64,000 bases of DNA from Cloacibacterium sp047601505 (GTDB lineage Bacteria > Bacteroidota > Bacteroidia > Flavobacteriales > Weeksellaceae): the NCBI RefSeq assembly GCF_047601505.1, contig NZ_JASGJD010000001.1, positions 3,224,001 to 3,288,000 on the forward strand, read 5' to 3'. The notes beneath the pieces are model-generated. The model was given only the letters and a program-made list of their open reading frames with translations. It had not been told where the DNA came from and made no database searches. Shown in pieces: positions 17,499-26,438 of the stretch. A program made the translations under genes and the position numbers. The first letter of the stretch is position 1, and each line of letters starts with the position of its first letter.

Positions 17499-18188
17499 TT
17501 AAGCTTTCATTGCAGAAAGCATTCCGCCATAAACTCTATTTAAATTATTTAAGTTAGAAGTTAATCCTGTTAATTCTTCATTGAATTTTTCAGACTGCTC
17601 TGCAGATTTTTGGATGTCTTCTACATATTTTTTGCTATACTCTGCTTGTTGTTTACCATGGTCTAATTGTAAAGCATATAGAGCATTCATACTTTCTAGA
17701 TGACTAGCCGCAAGAGTTAGCTGGTCGTTATATTTAGAAGTAGCAGCAGAAACATCTACAGTGCTATTAATTTGATCTACAGAAGCTGAGAATTTATCAA
17801 TACCGGCTTTTAATCTTTCGAATAAAGAAACATCTAATTTTGCATCTTCTAACATTTTGTCTAGTTTGTCAGAAAGTGTAGCATCTAATACAGAAGTTTC
17901 AACATTATTAGCGACTTTTCTTGGCTTTGGCTGTGCATTTTCATCTAATAATTCTGGGTAAACATTTTCCCATGCATAATGAGATTCTTCTTTAGGTGCA
18001 TCAAAAGCAAATATTAAGAAGATTATTGCTTCTGTAATTAGCCCCCCAGCTAAAACCCAACTCCCTGTAAGAAAACCAATATGCCAGTGATTTAACTTGA
18101 ATAGTGCTCCTAAAATTACAATAGATGCACCAAATGAATATACAAAATTTAAAATTGAATCTTTTGTACCAAATACTCTTTTTAACAT
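17499..18188 (-). CDS. gldL: Gliding motility / type IX secretion motor protein GldL
   Basis: GldL (PorL) is the inner-membrane partner of GldM. The 229-residue protein has two transmembrane helices (about 13-32 and 42-62) and a cytoplasmic helical tail with coiled-coil character. A glutamate in the second helix (E53 here) sits where family members carry the acidic residue thought to couple proton flow to motor action. The gene lies 59 bp after gldK and 49 bp before gldM. Confidence 0.95.
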   Translation of the reverse strand: MLKRVFGTKDSILNFVYSFGASIVILGALFKLNHWHIGFLTGSWVLAGGLITEAIIFLIFAFDAPKEESHYAWENVYPELLDENAQPKPRKVANNVETSVLDATLSDKLDKMLEDAKLDVSLFERLKAGIDKFSASVDQINSTVDVSAATSKYNDQLTLAASHLESMNALYALQLDHGKQQAEYSKKYVEDIQKSAEQSEKFNEELTGLTSNLNNLNRVYGGMLSAMKA

Positions 18189-18247
18189 GTCTCCGAATTT
18201 TTTTAATTATAGTCTTATTTTTACTTAACCAAGTTTTTTAGTTTTTT

Positions 18248-19657
18248 TTATTTGCTAGATGTTCTTAATCTGGCTGAACCCGCAGGTACATCTTGAATTG
18301 TTCTGAAACCAATATAACTTCTCGCTGAATCTTTTCTTTCCCAATCTCTATATCCAGTCATTAATACGTAACCAACGTCTTTCCAAGAGCCACCTCTAAC
18401 AGATTTTCTAGGTTCTCTGTAAGCTTGATTAGACAAATATGGATTTAAAGTAGATGAGAATTGATAGGTAGAATTGCTGTAAGGAGATTCTGTCCATTCT
18501 GCAACATTCCCTGCCATATTATACAATCCAAAACCATTTTTATGAAAGGTTTTTACTGGAGCAGTGTATGGATAAGTTCCTTTTTTCTCGTCTTCTATAT
18601 AATTACCTCTTTTTGGTTTGAAATTTGCCAAATAACAACCTCTATCATCTGTTAAATAAGGGCCACCCCAAGGATAAGTAGCATTTTCCATACCACCTCT
18701 AGCTGCGTATTCCCACTCAGATTCTGTAGGCAATCTAAATTTCATAGGGTTATCTCCTCTTTTTTTGCCACCTTTTACGTAATCTCTTTTAGCTTTAGTC
18801 TTATAGTCACAAAAAGCTCTAGCTTGATCCCAAGTTACCCCAACAACAGGATAATCTTTGTAAGCTCTATGCCAAAAATATCTATCAAATAATGGTTCGT
18901 TATAAGCATAATTAAAGTCTTTAACCCACACTGTAGTATCTGGATAAACCGCTATACTTTCTTTTTTAAGATATTGAATACCTCTATTTTTATCTTTTAC
19001 CGCAGATGCAATATCTTCCCATTGATAAGAATACTTCAACTTATCTGTATCTATCAATCTTTCGTTATTGATTCTTTTTTCCGGAGCGATATACATTGAT
19101 TCTAAAACTTCTGCATATTTTTCGTCTGGATATTGAGATGTTTTCCAATAAAGTGGCGTTTTCCAATCTAATTTTTTAGCATCGCTATAACCATCTCTGT
19201 CTCCTTGAGATTCTAAATACTTCTGATAAGCAGATTCATTTTCTTTATTATTCGCTTTTTTAGCTAAATAAGTATATCTACCAATACCTTCATCTCCTCC
19301 ACCATCACCAGCAGCTTCTGCTAGTAAGGTTCTTGCTATAGAGTCTCTTACATAATTTACAAAAATTCTATATTCTGAGTTGGTTACTTCGGTTTCATCC
19401 ATAAAGAAAGACGAAACGGTAACGGTTTTAAGAGGTGCTTTTTCGGGAGTTCCAGAAAAATCTACATCGGCAAGTCCCATTACAAACGAACCACCAGGAA
19501 TGGCAACCATTCCGTAAGGTCTTTGAGCTACAAATGAGTTTTTGCTCTCTTTAGGAACCAACTCACCTCTAGAATCTGGTTTTCCTGAACTTGTTTTTCC
19601 CCTAGAACAAGAGACTACAAACGATGCCGCAAGCATCACAAGAAACATTCTTTTCAT
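18248..19657 (-). CDS. gldK: Gliding motility / type IX secretion lipoprotein GldK
   Basis: GldK (PorK) is an outer-membrane lipoprotein of the T9SS ring. The start is placed at ATG 19657 (469 residues), giving MKRMFLVML... with a lipobox ending at C17. A TTG at 19669 would add four residues and is less likely. The body is a formylglycine-generating-enzyme-like (FGE/SUMF) domain with PGGSFVMG near residue 53 and a C-terminal VRGGSW...GFRT end, as in all GldK proteins. A possible -7 box (TAAATTTG at 19667-19674, minus strand) would leave a very short leader. First gene of gldKLMN. Confidence 0.94.
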   Translation of the reverse strand: MKRMFLVMLAASFVVSCSRGKTSSGKPDSRGELVPKESKNSFVAQRPYGMVAIPGGSFVMGLADVDFSGTPEKAPLKTVTVSSFFMDETEVTNSEYRIFVNYVRDSIARTLLAEAAGDGGGDEGIGRYTYLAKKANNKENESAYQKYLESQGDRDGYSDAKKLDWKTPLYWKTSQYPDEKYAEVLESMYIAPEKRINNERLIDTDKLKYSYQWEDIASAVKDKNRGIQYLKKESIAVYPDTTVWVKDFNYAYNEPLFDRYFWHRAYKDYPVVGVTWDQARAFCDYKTKAKRDYVKGGKKRGDNPMKFRLPTESEWEYAARGGMENATYPWGGPYLTDDRGCYLANFKPKRGNYIEDEKKGTYPYTAPVKTFHKNGFGLYNMAGNVAEWTESPYSNSTYQFSSTLNPYLSNQAYREPRKSVRGGSWKDVGYVLMTGYRDWERKDSARSYIGFRTIQDVPAGSARLRTSSK

Positions 19658-19764
19658 TATCAAATTCAAATTTAGCGGTAAATATATAATAATTTTTTTA
19701 ACAAATCTTTAAGATTTATTACAAACGCTAGTTTTTATAAATTATTTTACAAAAATTTAATTTT

Positions 19765-21615
19765 TTATTCAACTGTAACAGATTTTGCCAAGTTCCTTGG
19801 CTGGTCTACATTTGCTCCTCTGTAAACAGCAATATAATATGCCATCAATTGTAAAGGAATAGATGCTACAATTGGAGAGAAACATTCTGAAGTATCTGGA
19901 ATTTCTATCACATAATCTGCCATAGATACTACTTGCTCGTCTCCATAATTTACAACAGCAATGATTTTGCCTTTTCTTGCTTTTATTTCTTGAACATTGC
20001 TTACAATCTTATCATAGTGTCCTTTTTTAGGTGCAATAATTACGATTGGCATATTTTCATCAATAAGAGCAATTGGACCGTGTTTCATTTCAGCAGCAGG
20101 ATAACCTTCTGCATGAATATAAGAAATTTCTTTTAGTTTTAAAGCACCCTCTAAAGCTGCAGGAAAATTAAATCCTCTTCCTAAGTATAAGAAATTGGTA
20201 GCATTTACAAAGTGTTCAGAAATTTTCTTTACATATTCGTGAGTAGAATTAAGAACTTCTTCTACTTTTTTAGGAATATTATCTAACTCGGTAATAAGTT
20301 TCATGAAAACTGCATTACTAAGGTTACCATTATGTTTTCCTAATTTTAATGCAATAAGAGAAAGAATTGTTAATTGCGCAGTAAAAGCTTTGGTAGAAGC
20401 TACACCAATTTCTGGTCCGGCGTGTGTATAAGAACCAGAATCTGAAAATCTAGAAATAGATGAATCTACTACGTTACAAATACCATAGACGAAAGCTCCT
20501 CTTTCTTTTGCAAGTTTTATAGCAGCCATTGTATCTGCCGTTTCACCAGATTGAGAAATAGCAATTACAACATCTTTATTGGTAACAATTGGATTTCTGT
20601 ATCTAAATTCCGAAGCATATTCTACCTCTACAGGTATTCTTGCATATTCTTCTATAAGATATTCGCCAATTAAACCAGCATGCCAAGATGTTCCACAAGC
20701 AATTATGATAATTCTTTCGGCGTTATTTATTCTTTCGAGGTGATCCCAAATTCCGGCCATTTTTATAATGCCTTCATTCACCAATAATCTCCCTCTAAGT
20801 GTATCTTGAATAGATTTTGGTTGTTCGAAAATTTCTTTTAACATGAAATGTTCGTAACCTCCTTTTTCTATTTGCTCTAAACTGAATTTTAATTCCTGAA
20901 TTTCAGGTTTTATTTTTTCGTTATCTTTTATACTTCTTATATCAACGCCTCCTTCAAGAGAAATGGTAGCCATGTGTCCGTCTTCTAAATAAACGGCTTC
21001 TTTGGTAAATTCTACAAAAGGAGAAGCATCTGAAGCGATAAAATATTCATCATGCCCTAGTCCAATAGCAAGTGGAGAGCCTAATCTAGCCACTACCAAA
21101 ACACCAGGATAATCTTGATGCATTACGCTTATTGCATACGCTCCGTAAACTTCGTTTAAAGCAATTCTTACGGCAGCTGTAAAATCTACATTTTGCGTCT
21201 CTATAATATATTGAATAAGGTTTACCAATACTTCTGTATCTGTTTCAGAAGAAAAAGTATATCCTTTTCCTAATAACATCGTTTTAATGGTATCATAATT
21301 TTCGATAATACCATTGTGAACTAATGCAATTTTACCATCATTAGAAACATGAGGATGAGAGTTTCTATCACTTGGGACACCATGTGTAGCCCATCTTGTA
21401 TGCCCCATCCCAATGTGAGCGGTTCCTTTCAATTCTTTTGAAATATCTACTAAATCAGAAACTTTTCCTTTAGTTTTTTTTACTTCAAAATGATTTTTTT
21501 GGTCTTCCAGTACAATACCTGCACTATCATAACCACGGTATTCTAATCTTCTTAATCCGTTGATTACAACATCATAAGCATCTTGAAAACCTGTATATCC
21601 TACAATTCCACACAT
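19765..21615 (-). CDS. glmS: Glutamine-fructose-6-phosphate aminotransferase (isomerizing)
   Basis: GlmS makes glucosamine-6-phosphate from fructose-6-phosphate and glutamine, the entry to peptidoglycan and LPS amino sugars. The 616-residue protein begins MCGIVGYTG, with Cys2 the glutaminase nucleophile exposed after Met removal. The class II amidotransferase domain spans about 2-215 and two SIS domains span about 285-430 and 455-605. The C-terminus NLAKSVTVE is typical. It starts 10 bp after the DUF4270 gene, so it belongs to the GT5-DUF4270-glmS transcript. No glmS ribozyme-like leader is evident. Confidence 0.97.
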   Translation of the reverse strand: MCGIVGYTGFQDAYDVVINGLRRLEYRGYDSAGIVLEDQKNHFEVKKTKGKVSDLVDISKELKGTAHIGMGHTRWATHGVPSDRNSHPHVSNDGKIALVHNGIIENYDTIKTMLLGKGYTFSSETDTEVLVNLIQYIIETQNVDFTAAVRIALNEVYGAYAISVMHQDYPGVLVVARLGSPLAIGLGHDEYFIASDASPFVEFTKEAVYLEDGHMATISLEGGVDIRSIKDNEKIKPEIQELKFSLEQIEKGGYEHFMLKEIFEQPKSIQDTLRGRLLVNEGIIKMAGIWDHLERINNAERIIIIACGTSWHAGLIGEYLIEEYARIPVEVEYASEFRYRNPIVTNKDVVIAISQSGETADTMAAIKLAKERGAFVYGICNVVDSSISRFSDSGSYTHAGPEIGVASTKAFTAQLTILSLIALKLGKHNGNLSNAVFMKLITELDNIPKKVEEVLNSTHEYVKKISEHFVNATNFLYLGRGFNFPAALEGALKLKEISYIHAEGYPAAEMKHGPIALIDENMPIVIIAPKKGHYDKIVSNVQEIKARKGKIIAVVNYGDEQVVSMADYVIEIPDTSECFSPIVASIPLQLMAYYIAVYRGANVDQPRNLAKSVTVE

Positions 21616-21625
21616 GTTTTTAGAA

Positions 21626-23191
21626 TTATTTGTTTGAATAAATTACTTTTAACTGAGCTCTTTTATTATACTGAGCGTCAGAATTTGTCAAATTAGACCC
21701 CACCAAAACTACACTATTTGGCGTATAAGCTCTATCTGTATAATTAAAACCTAAATAAGATGTAGCACTAGTTGAAGTGTTCAGTCTGAAACTACCTACA
21801 TCAATAATTAAAGGATTATTCTCAAGATAGTCATCTGTCTTATTTTTTATAGTATTGGTAATTGTCTGTGTAATATCTACATCATAATAAGCAGGATTTT
21901 TATCTAAATCTACTCCTTTTACCATAGTATAAAGAGAATTATATTGAAATGCAGTTACATCATCTAAAAAAGCATTTGCACCTTTAAGATATGCAATGAA
22001 ATTTTGTGGTTTTGTGTATTTATTATCCCATGCTGCATCTGTATAAAATCTTACTTTAGCAGACATAATACCGATTTTTTTAGTATTATATAAATCTCTC
22101 AATTCTGCAATTGTAGAAGCTGGTATTTTTATTTCTGCTCCAGGACCTCCCATTCCTTGTACATACAATTGTTTGTCTCCCAATGTGGAGCTAGAACCAG
22201 ATATTGCACTGCTAAAATTAGAAGATCTTGCGTATTGTATTTGATTAAAATGAGCGTTTGAAGAGCCTAAATCTAAAGTAAATGTAGAGGATGTTCTAGT
22301 AACAGTACTATTATCCGTTTTATCATATTTATAGTAGATAGTAGCAGTAATTCCATTAGGGTCAAAACTCATTAAATAGCCATCGTTTTCATCAACAGAA
22401 ATTCTTAATCCTTTGAAATATCTTATAAAGCTCGCTACATCACCTAACTCAAAAGAACCTTTTTTGTTAATAATTTTTTGTTGAAAAAAATTAGCATCCA
22501 AAGGCATTCTAAAACCAATATCGTTACTGAAAAGTTCAGAATTATCAGAATCTTTTGTAATCTTAACAGACCTAAGGTAACCATCAAAAGTTTTTGTTCC
22601 TAATGATGCTCCCAAAGCTACTTGCTTGTTAGACATTACAGCATCTGTACTAGAATTTAAAAATTCATTCACTTCATCTACTCTAATGGTAAAAGTAGGT
22701 GTTGCCCCATTAATTTTATATTTCCCATATTTAGTTACTGGATAATTCGTAACTACTTTTTTTGCTGGCGTATTATCTGTACCGTATGTGAAGTTATCAT
22801 CTAGCGTGGTAGTTTTAATAGAGTCTGTAGCTGTTTGATAAAGAGGTTTCATTTGCAAAACTACCGAATCTATTACTGCATTTGTTCCAAAATCCGGACT
22901 ATAAGAACTTAATCTAACTTGTGTAACGAAAGAAGATTTTTGCATCCCGAAATTAGTTTCATTAAATGCGCCTAATGTAGCACTTACAATTTTACTACTA
23001 TTAGACTGTATTGTATCATTATGAAACAAATTATATGCTATTACATTATAGTCTTTTACAGTTCCAGCCGCTGTATCTTGAAAAAACTGAGTTCCTAGTT
23101 CATCAGCTTCTGGTTCGCAACTTACAATTGCAATTGCTCCTATCGAAAGTGCAAAAAATACCTTAATGATATTCTTAAAATTATTTATCAT
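21626..23191 (-). CDS. DUF4270 outer-membrane lipoprotein
   Basis: A 521-residue lipoprotein with signal peptide and lipobox ending at C25 (AIVSCEPEADELG). The mature chain is Thr/Ser/Asn-rich and probably beta-sheet-rich, as in DUF4270 proteins. That family is restricted to Bacteroidetes, and its function is not established to my knowledge. The gene sits between a short GT5 protein and glmS, an arrangement I recall as recurring in flavobacteria, so a cell-envelope glycan role is a reasonable inference only. Confidence 0.85.
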   Translation of the reverse strand: MINNFKNIIKVFFALSIGAIAIVSCEPEADELGTQFFQDTAAGTVKDYNVIAYNLFHNDTIQSNSSKIVSATLGAFNETNFGMQKSSFVTQVRLSSYSPDFGTNAVIDSVVLQMKPLYQTATDSIKTTTLDDNFTYGTDNTPAKKVVTNYPVTKYGKYKINGATPTFTIRVDEVNEFLNSSTDAVMSNKQVALGASLGTKTFDGYLRSVKITKDSDNSELFSNDIGFRMPLDANFFQQKIINKKGSFELGDVASFIRYFKGLRISVDENDGYLMSFDPNGITATIYYKYDKTDNSTVTRTSSTFTLDLGSSNAHFNQIQYARSSNFSSAISGSSSTLGDKQLYVQGMGGPGAEIKIPASTIAELRDLYNTKKIGIMSAKVRFYTDAAWDNKYTKPQNFIAYLKGANAFLDDVTAFQYNSLYTMVKGVDLDKNPAYYDVDITQTITNTIKNKTDDYLENNPLIIDVGSFRLNTSTSATSYLGFNYTDRAYTPNSVVLVGSNLTNSDAQYNKRAQLKVIYSNK

Positions 23192-23221
23192 TTATAAAAT
23201 TTAAATATTTTGTGATTTGGT

Positions 23222-23992
23222 TTAATAAACTTCGTTGATAGAGTCTCCACTTACATAATCGAATTTTTTAGTATCAGACTCTTCATAAGCTTTATCTAGA
23301 TTCTCTTCTAAAAATTCATCACCCTTCACTACAGTATCTACCAATTTCATACTTTCTACAACAAAGTTCTGAAAAGTAGGATTTTCTAATGCTTTTAAGT
23401 CTTTAATATTATCAAACTCTAATTTCTCTTTAATATTATCTTCAAACAAGGCATCTTTTTCGTTGTACATAGAAAGTACAATTTTAGTATCGCTAAAATA
23501 AGAATCCGTTTTATAGTAATTCTTAAGATAAATCGGGATAAAAGAAGCCATCCATCCATTAATATGAATAATATCTGGCACCCAATTTAATTTTTTAATT
23601 GTTTCTATTACCCCTCTGGCAAAGAAAATAGCCCTTTCATCATTATCTGAGAAAGATTCTCCATTGTCATCAAAATAATATTGTTTTCTTTTGAAGTATT
23701 CTTCATTATCAATAAAATACACCTGAAGTCTCTCTCCTGGCAAAGAAGCAACTTTAATAATAAGAGGTTGGTCTAAATCATTAATAATGATATTCATCCC
23801 AGAAAGTCTGATTACTTCGTGCAATTGAAATTTCCTTTCACTAATCAGTCCAAATCTAGGCATAAAAACTCTTACGTCATTGCCTTCTTGGTGCATTTTC
23901 AGTGCCATTTTGTTCACCATCATCGCCATATTGCTTTCTTCCTGATACGGGAACATCTCTGTGGTGACGTATAAAATCTTTTGATTCGGCAT
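23222..23992 (-). CDS. Short GT5-type glycogen/starch synthase-like protein
   Basis: A 256-residue protein matching only the N-terminal Rossmann domain of glycogen synthase (LYVTTEMFPYQEE near residue 6, then INGWMASFIPIYLK near 136). The C-terminal ADP-glucose-binding domain of full GT5 enzymes (about 470 residues) is absent and does not occur in the next gene. Activity as a synthase is therefore doubtful; a regulatory or adaptor role is possible. The start is taken at ATG 23992, because the longer frame to 24073 would cross the -7 box at 24033-24040. It diverges from panC and leads the DUF4270-glmS operon. Confidence 0.8.
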   Translation of the reverse strand: MPNQKILYVTTEMFPYQEESNMAMMVNKMALKMHQEGNDVRVFMPRFGLISERKFQLHEVIRLSGMNIIINDLDQPLIIKVASLPGERLQVYFIDNEEYFKRKQYYFDDNGESFSDNDERAIFFARGVIETIKKLNWVPDIIHINGWMASFIPIYLKNYYKTDSYFSDTKIVLSMYNEKDALFEDNIKEKLEFDNIKDLKALENPTFQNFVVESMKLVDTVVKGDEFLEENLDKAYEESDTKKFDYVSGDSINEVY

Positions 23993-24032
23993 AATATTTA
24001 TTTCTTCTGTAATACAAAGACGGTTAATTATG

Positions 24033-24040
24033 CAAAAATA
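24033..24040 (-). promoter_or_regulatory. -7 promoter box of the GT5-DUF4270-glmS operon
   Basis: The minus strand reads TATTTTTG (TAnnTTTG), 40 bp before ATG 23992. It decides against the longer reading frame that begins at 24073. Confidence 0.5.
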
Positions 24041-24105
24041 CAAAAAAATATACGAATACATTTTAATTAACAAATTTTTATAATTTTACAGCAAATACTA
24101 TTTTT

Positions 24106-24948
24106 ATGAAAGTTCTTAGAAATAAAAAAACTTTAATTGATTACATTGAAAGACAAAGAGAAATGGGCAAAAAAATCGGTTTTGCTCCTACAATGGGCGC
24201 ATTACACCTTGGTCACATTTCTCTCTATGAAGCAGCAAAAAAAGAAAATGACGAAGTAATTTCTTCCGTTTTTGTAAATCCAACACAATTTAACAATGCT
24301 GATGATTTTGAAAAATACCCTCAAACGCTAGAAGACGACTTAAAACTTCTAGAAAACGCAGGTGTAGATGCGGTTTACGTCCCGAAAGCAATAGACATTT
24401 ATCCCGAAGGTCTAAAAAGCAAACATTATGACTTTGACGGATTAGACCAAGAAATGGAAGGCAAATTCAGACCAGGTCACTTTGACGGTGTAGGAACTGT
24501 AGTAGAAGAACTCCTAAGACAAGTGCAACCACACAACGCTTATTTTGGAGAAAAAGACTACCAACAATTAGCCATCATCAAAAAAATGGTAAAAAAAACA
24601 AATTTACCAGTAAAAATACACGGTGTACCAACTTTAAGAGAACAAAGCGGATTAGCGCTAAGCTCTAGAAACCTAAGATTAGACGAAAAACAAAGAAAAG
24701 AAGCGGTAATAATCTACGAAACCTTATTAAAAGCCAAAGAATGGTTTAAAAGTTTATCACCAAAAGAAATAAAAGAACGTGTAGAAAACATTTTCAAAGC
24801 ATCTAATTTTGAACTTGAGTACTTTACCATTACAGACGAAGAAACTTTAAAAGAGACAGAAACCTTCCAAGAAGGAAAAAACTACAGAGCTTTCATTGTA
24901 GCTTACGCTGGCGATGTAAGACTAATAGACAATATGCATTTAGAATAA
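24106..24948 (+). CDS. panC: Pantoate-beta-alanine ligase (pantothenate synthetase)
   Basis: PanC condenses pantoate and beta-alanine with ATP to give pantothenate, the coenzyme A precursor. The 280-residue protein has the nucleotidyltransferase signature APTMGALHLGH (residues 27-37, HxGH type), an FRPGHFDGV loop near 125 and LSSRN near 184. No panB or panD is adjacent. A strong hairpin at 24958-24989 ends the gene. Confidence 0.96.
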   Translation: MKVLRNKKTLIDYIERQREMGKKIGFAPTMGALHLGHISLYEAAKKENDEVISSVFVNPTQFNNADDFEKYPQTLEDDLKLLENAGVDAVYVPKAIDIYPEGLKSKHYDFDGLDQEMEGKFRPGHFDGVGTVVEELLRQVQPHNAYFGEKDYQQLAIIKKMVKKTNLPVKIHGVPTLREQSGLALSSRNLRLDEKQRKEAVIIYETLLKAKEWFKSLSPKEIKERVENIFKASNFELEYFTITDEETLKETETFQEGKNYRAFIVAYAGDVRLIDNMHLE

Positions 24949-24957
24949 AAGCAAAAT

Positions 24958-24989
24958 AAAAAGCCTTCAAGCATTACTTGAAGGCTTTT
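24958..24989. terminator. Terminator between panC and the convergent tRNA cluster
   Basis: AAAAGCCTTCAAG (24959-24971) pairs with CTTGAAGGCTTTT (24977-24989) around CATTA. A and T tracts flank both sides, so it can serve panC and the minus-strand tRNA transcript. Confidence 0.85.
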
Positions 24990-25041
24990 AAACACCAAAT
25001 CACAAAATATTAATATGAAAAAAATTTACTTTCGTAAATTG

Positions 25042-25114
25042 TGACCTGGCTGGGATTCGAACCCAGGACCCATACATTAAAAGTGTATTGCTCTACCAGC
25101 TGAGCTACCAGGTC
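25042..25114 (-). tRNA. tRNA-Lys (TTT anticodon), distal copy
   Basis: A 73-nt tRNA with acceptor GACCTGG/CCAGGTC, discriminator A, T-arm GGTTCGAATC and anticodon loop CTTTTAA giving TTT. It is identical base for base to the copy at 25275-25347. CCA is not encoded. Confidence 0.96.
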
Positions 25115-25162
25115 TTTTAATTATAATTTTAAAAAATTAATAATTAAAAAATATTTTCTTCG

Positions 25163-25245
25163 TGCCTACGACTGGACTCGAACCAGCACATCCTTAGGAA
25201 ACCACCCCCTCAAGATGGCGTGTCTACCAATTTCACCACGTAGGC
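25163..25245 (-). tRNA. tRNA-Leu (GAG anticodon)
   Basis: An 83-nt class II tRNA with perfect acceptor GCCTACG/CGTAGGC, discriminator A, loop TTGAGGG giving anticodon GAG, a variable arm and a normal T-arm. It lies between the two tRNA-Lys copies and is probably processed from the same transcript. Confidence 0.95.
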
Positions 25246-25274
25246 GAAAAAATCGTATTGTACTAATTTACTCG

Positions 25275-25347
25275 TGACCTGGCTGGGATTCGAACCCAGG
25301 ACCCATACATTAAAAGTGTATTGCTCTACCAGCTGAGCTACCAGGTC
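25275..25347 (-). tRNA. tRNA-Lys (TTT anticodon), promoter-proximal copy
   Basis: First gene of the tRNA cluster on the minus strand, 73 nt, identical to the copy at 25042-25114. The promoter at 25374-25402 begins 26 bp upstream. Confidence 0.96.
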
Positions 25348-25373
25348 TGATAACGTTTCCGTTAAAAGTGGTG

Positions 25374-25402
25374 CAAAGATAAGGCTTTTTTTAAAATCTC
25401 AA
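25374..25402 (-). promoter_or_regulatory. Promoter of the tRNA-Lys/Leu/Lys cluster
   Basis: On the minus strand: TTG (25400-25402), an 18-bp spacer, then TATCTTTG (25374-25381). Both elements and the spacing fit the Bacteroidetes sigma consensus, making this one of the best promoters in the window. Confidence 0.7.
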
Positions 25403-25434
25403 AATTTTTTTAGACATTTGTATAAAATAAATTT

Positions 25435-25956
25435 ATGAAAATTACTCTTATAGGCTACATGGGCACAGGCAAATCTCACATTTCCAATATTTTGAGCAAC
25501 AAATTAAATTTTAAACTTTTTGACCTAGATAAAGAGATTTCTGAGAGAAATGAGCTCACTATACCTCAAATTTTCGAAAAACACGGTGAAATTTTCTTTA
25601 GAAAAGCAGAAAAAGAGACTTTAGAAAAAATTTTAACTTCAGAAGACGATTGTATTTTGAGCGTTGGTGGTGGCACTCCTGTTTATTATGAAAACATGGA
25701 AACCATCAATTCTAAAAGTTTGAGCATCTATCTTAGAACAAGCATTTCTACTCTCACAGAAAGATTAAAGAAAAATAAAGAAAAGAGACCTCTTATTGCC
25801 AACATCCCAGATGAAGATTTACCAGAATTTATTGCAAAGCATTTATTCGAAAGAAATCCTTACTACTCAAAAGCAGCATACATTGTGGATACAGATAACA
25901 AATCTGCTGATGAAATAGCAGAAGAGATTACTCTTCTTGCTCTAAATCATCAGTAA
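25435..25956 (+). CDS. aroK: Shikimate kinase
   Basis: Phosphorylates shikimate in the chorismate pathway. The 173-residue protein has the P-loop GYMGTGKS (residues 7-14), the shikimate-binding SVGGGTP near 80-86 and the lid KEKRPLI near 118. The last 29 bp overlap the end of the convergent S4 protein gene, so the two 3' ends share coding sequence on opposite strands. Confidence 0.95.
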   Translation: MKITLIGYMGTGKSHISNILSNKLNFKLFDLDKEISERNELTIPQIFEKHGEIFFRKAEKETLEKILTSEDDCILSVGGGTPVYYENMETINSKSLSIYLRTSISTLTERLKKNKEKRPLIANIPDEDLPEFIAKHLFERNPYYSKAAYIVDTDNKSADEIAEEITLLALNHQ

Positions 25957-26362
25957 AAAATAAATCCCAATCATCCTCAGACATAGCAGAAGGAGCATCT
26001 GGAGCAATAAAATCGTCCATATCTCTACGGTCTTTTTTGGTAGGTCTTCCTTCTCCTTTTTGTCTGTAATAATCTTGTGAAGCTCTTCTTAATTTAAGAA
26101 TTTCGTATTGTTCTTTGTCTGTTAAATCTGTTATATGAAGCGGAACAAGCTTAGCGCCTATCCTACTTTTAGGGATTTGCAGAACTTTAATTTTATAATC
26201 AATTTGATTTTTTCTAATTCTTATCACATCACCTTCTTTCACTTCCTTAGAAGATTTCACCGCATTTTCTCCAATAAATACTCTATTCTTTTTAATTTCT
26301 TCTGCTGCGATGTTTCTTGTTTTATAAAATCTAATACTCCATAAAAATTTATCAATTCTCAT
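25928..26362 (-). CDS. S4-domain RNA-binding protein (Hsp15/RlbA-like)
   Basis: A 144-residue protein starting MRIDKFLWSIRFYKTR, the S4 RNA-binding fold of heat-shock protein 15-like proteins (residues 1-60), followed by a basic region (RPTKKDRRD near 105) and an acidic C-terminal tail. Hsp15 binds stalled 50S subunits carrying nascent chains; a similar ribosome-recycling role is likely but not shown. The 3' end overlaps aroK by 29 bp. Confidence 0.88.
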   Translation of the reverse strand: MRIDKFLWSIRFYKTRNIAAEEIKKNRVFIGENAVKSSKEVKEGDVIRIRKNQIDYKIKVLQIPKSRIGAKLVPLHITDLTDKEQYEILKLRRASQDYYRQKGEGRPTKKDRRDMDDFIAPDAPSAMSEDDWDLFFTDDLEQEE

Positions 26363-26372
26363 AATTTATTTA

Positions 26373-26380
26373 TACTTTTG
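26373..26380 (+). promoter_or_regulatory. -7 promoter box of the lipoprotein gene at 26439
   Basis: TACTTTTG matches TAnnTTTG and lies 58 bp before the ATG, giving a leader of about 54 nt. Confidence 0.45.
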
Positions 26381-26438
26381 CAGTTATTGAAATATTAAAG
26401 CAATATTAAACAAACTAATCTAAAGGATAATAAAGATT

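Noticed and set aside
19765..21660. glmS ribozyme or riboswitch upstream of glmS
   Set aside because: Only 10 bp separate glmS from the preceding gene, leaving no space for such a leader.
23993..24073. N-terminal extension of the GT5-like protein
   Set aside because: The added 27 residues are unlike the family and span the predicted -7 box at 24033-24040.
25042..25347. Integrated element next to the tRNA cluster
   Set aside because: Flanking genes are panC and aroK with normal spacing; no integrase and no tRNA 3'-end duplication beyond the two complete tRNA-Lys genes.
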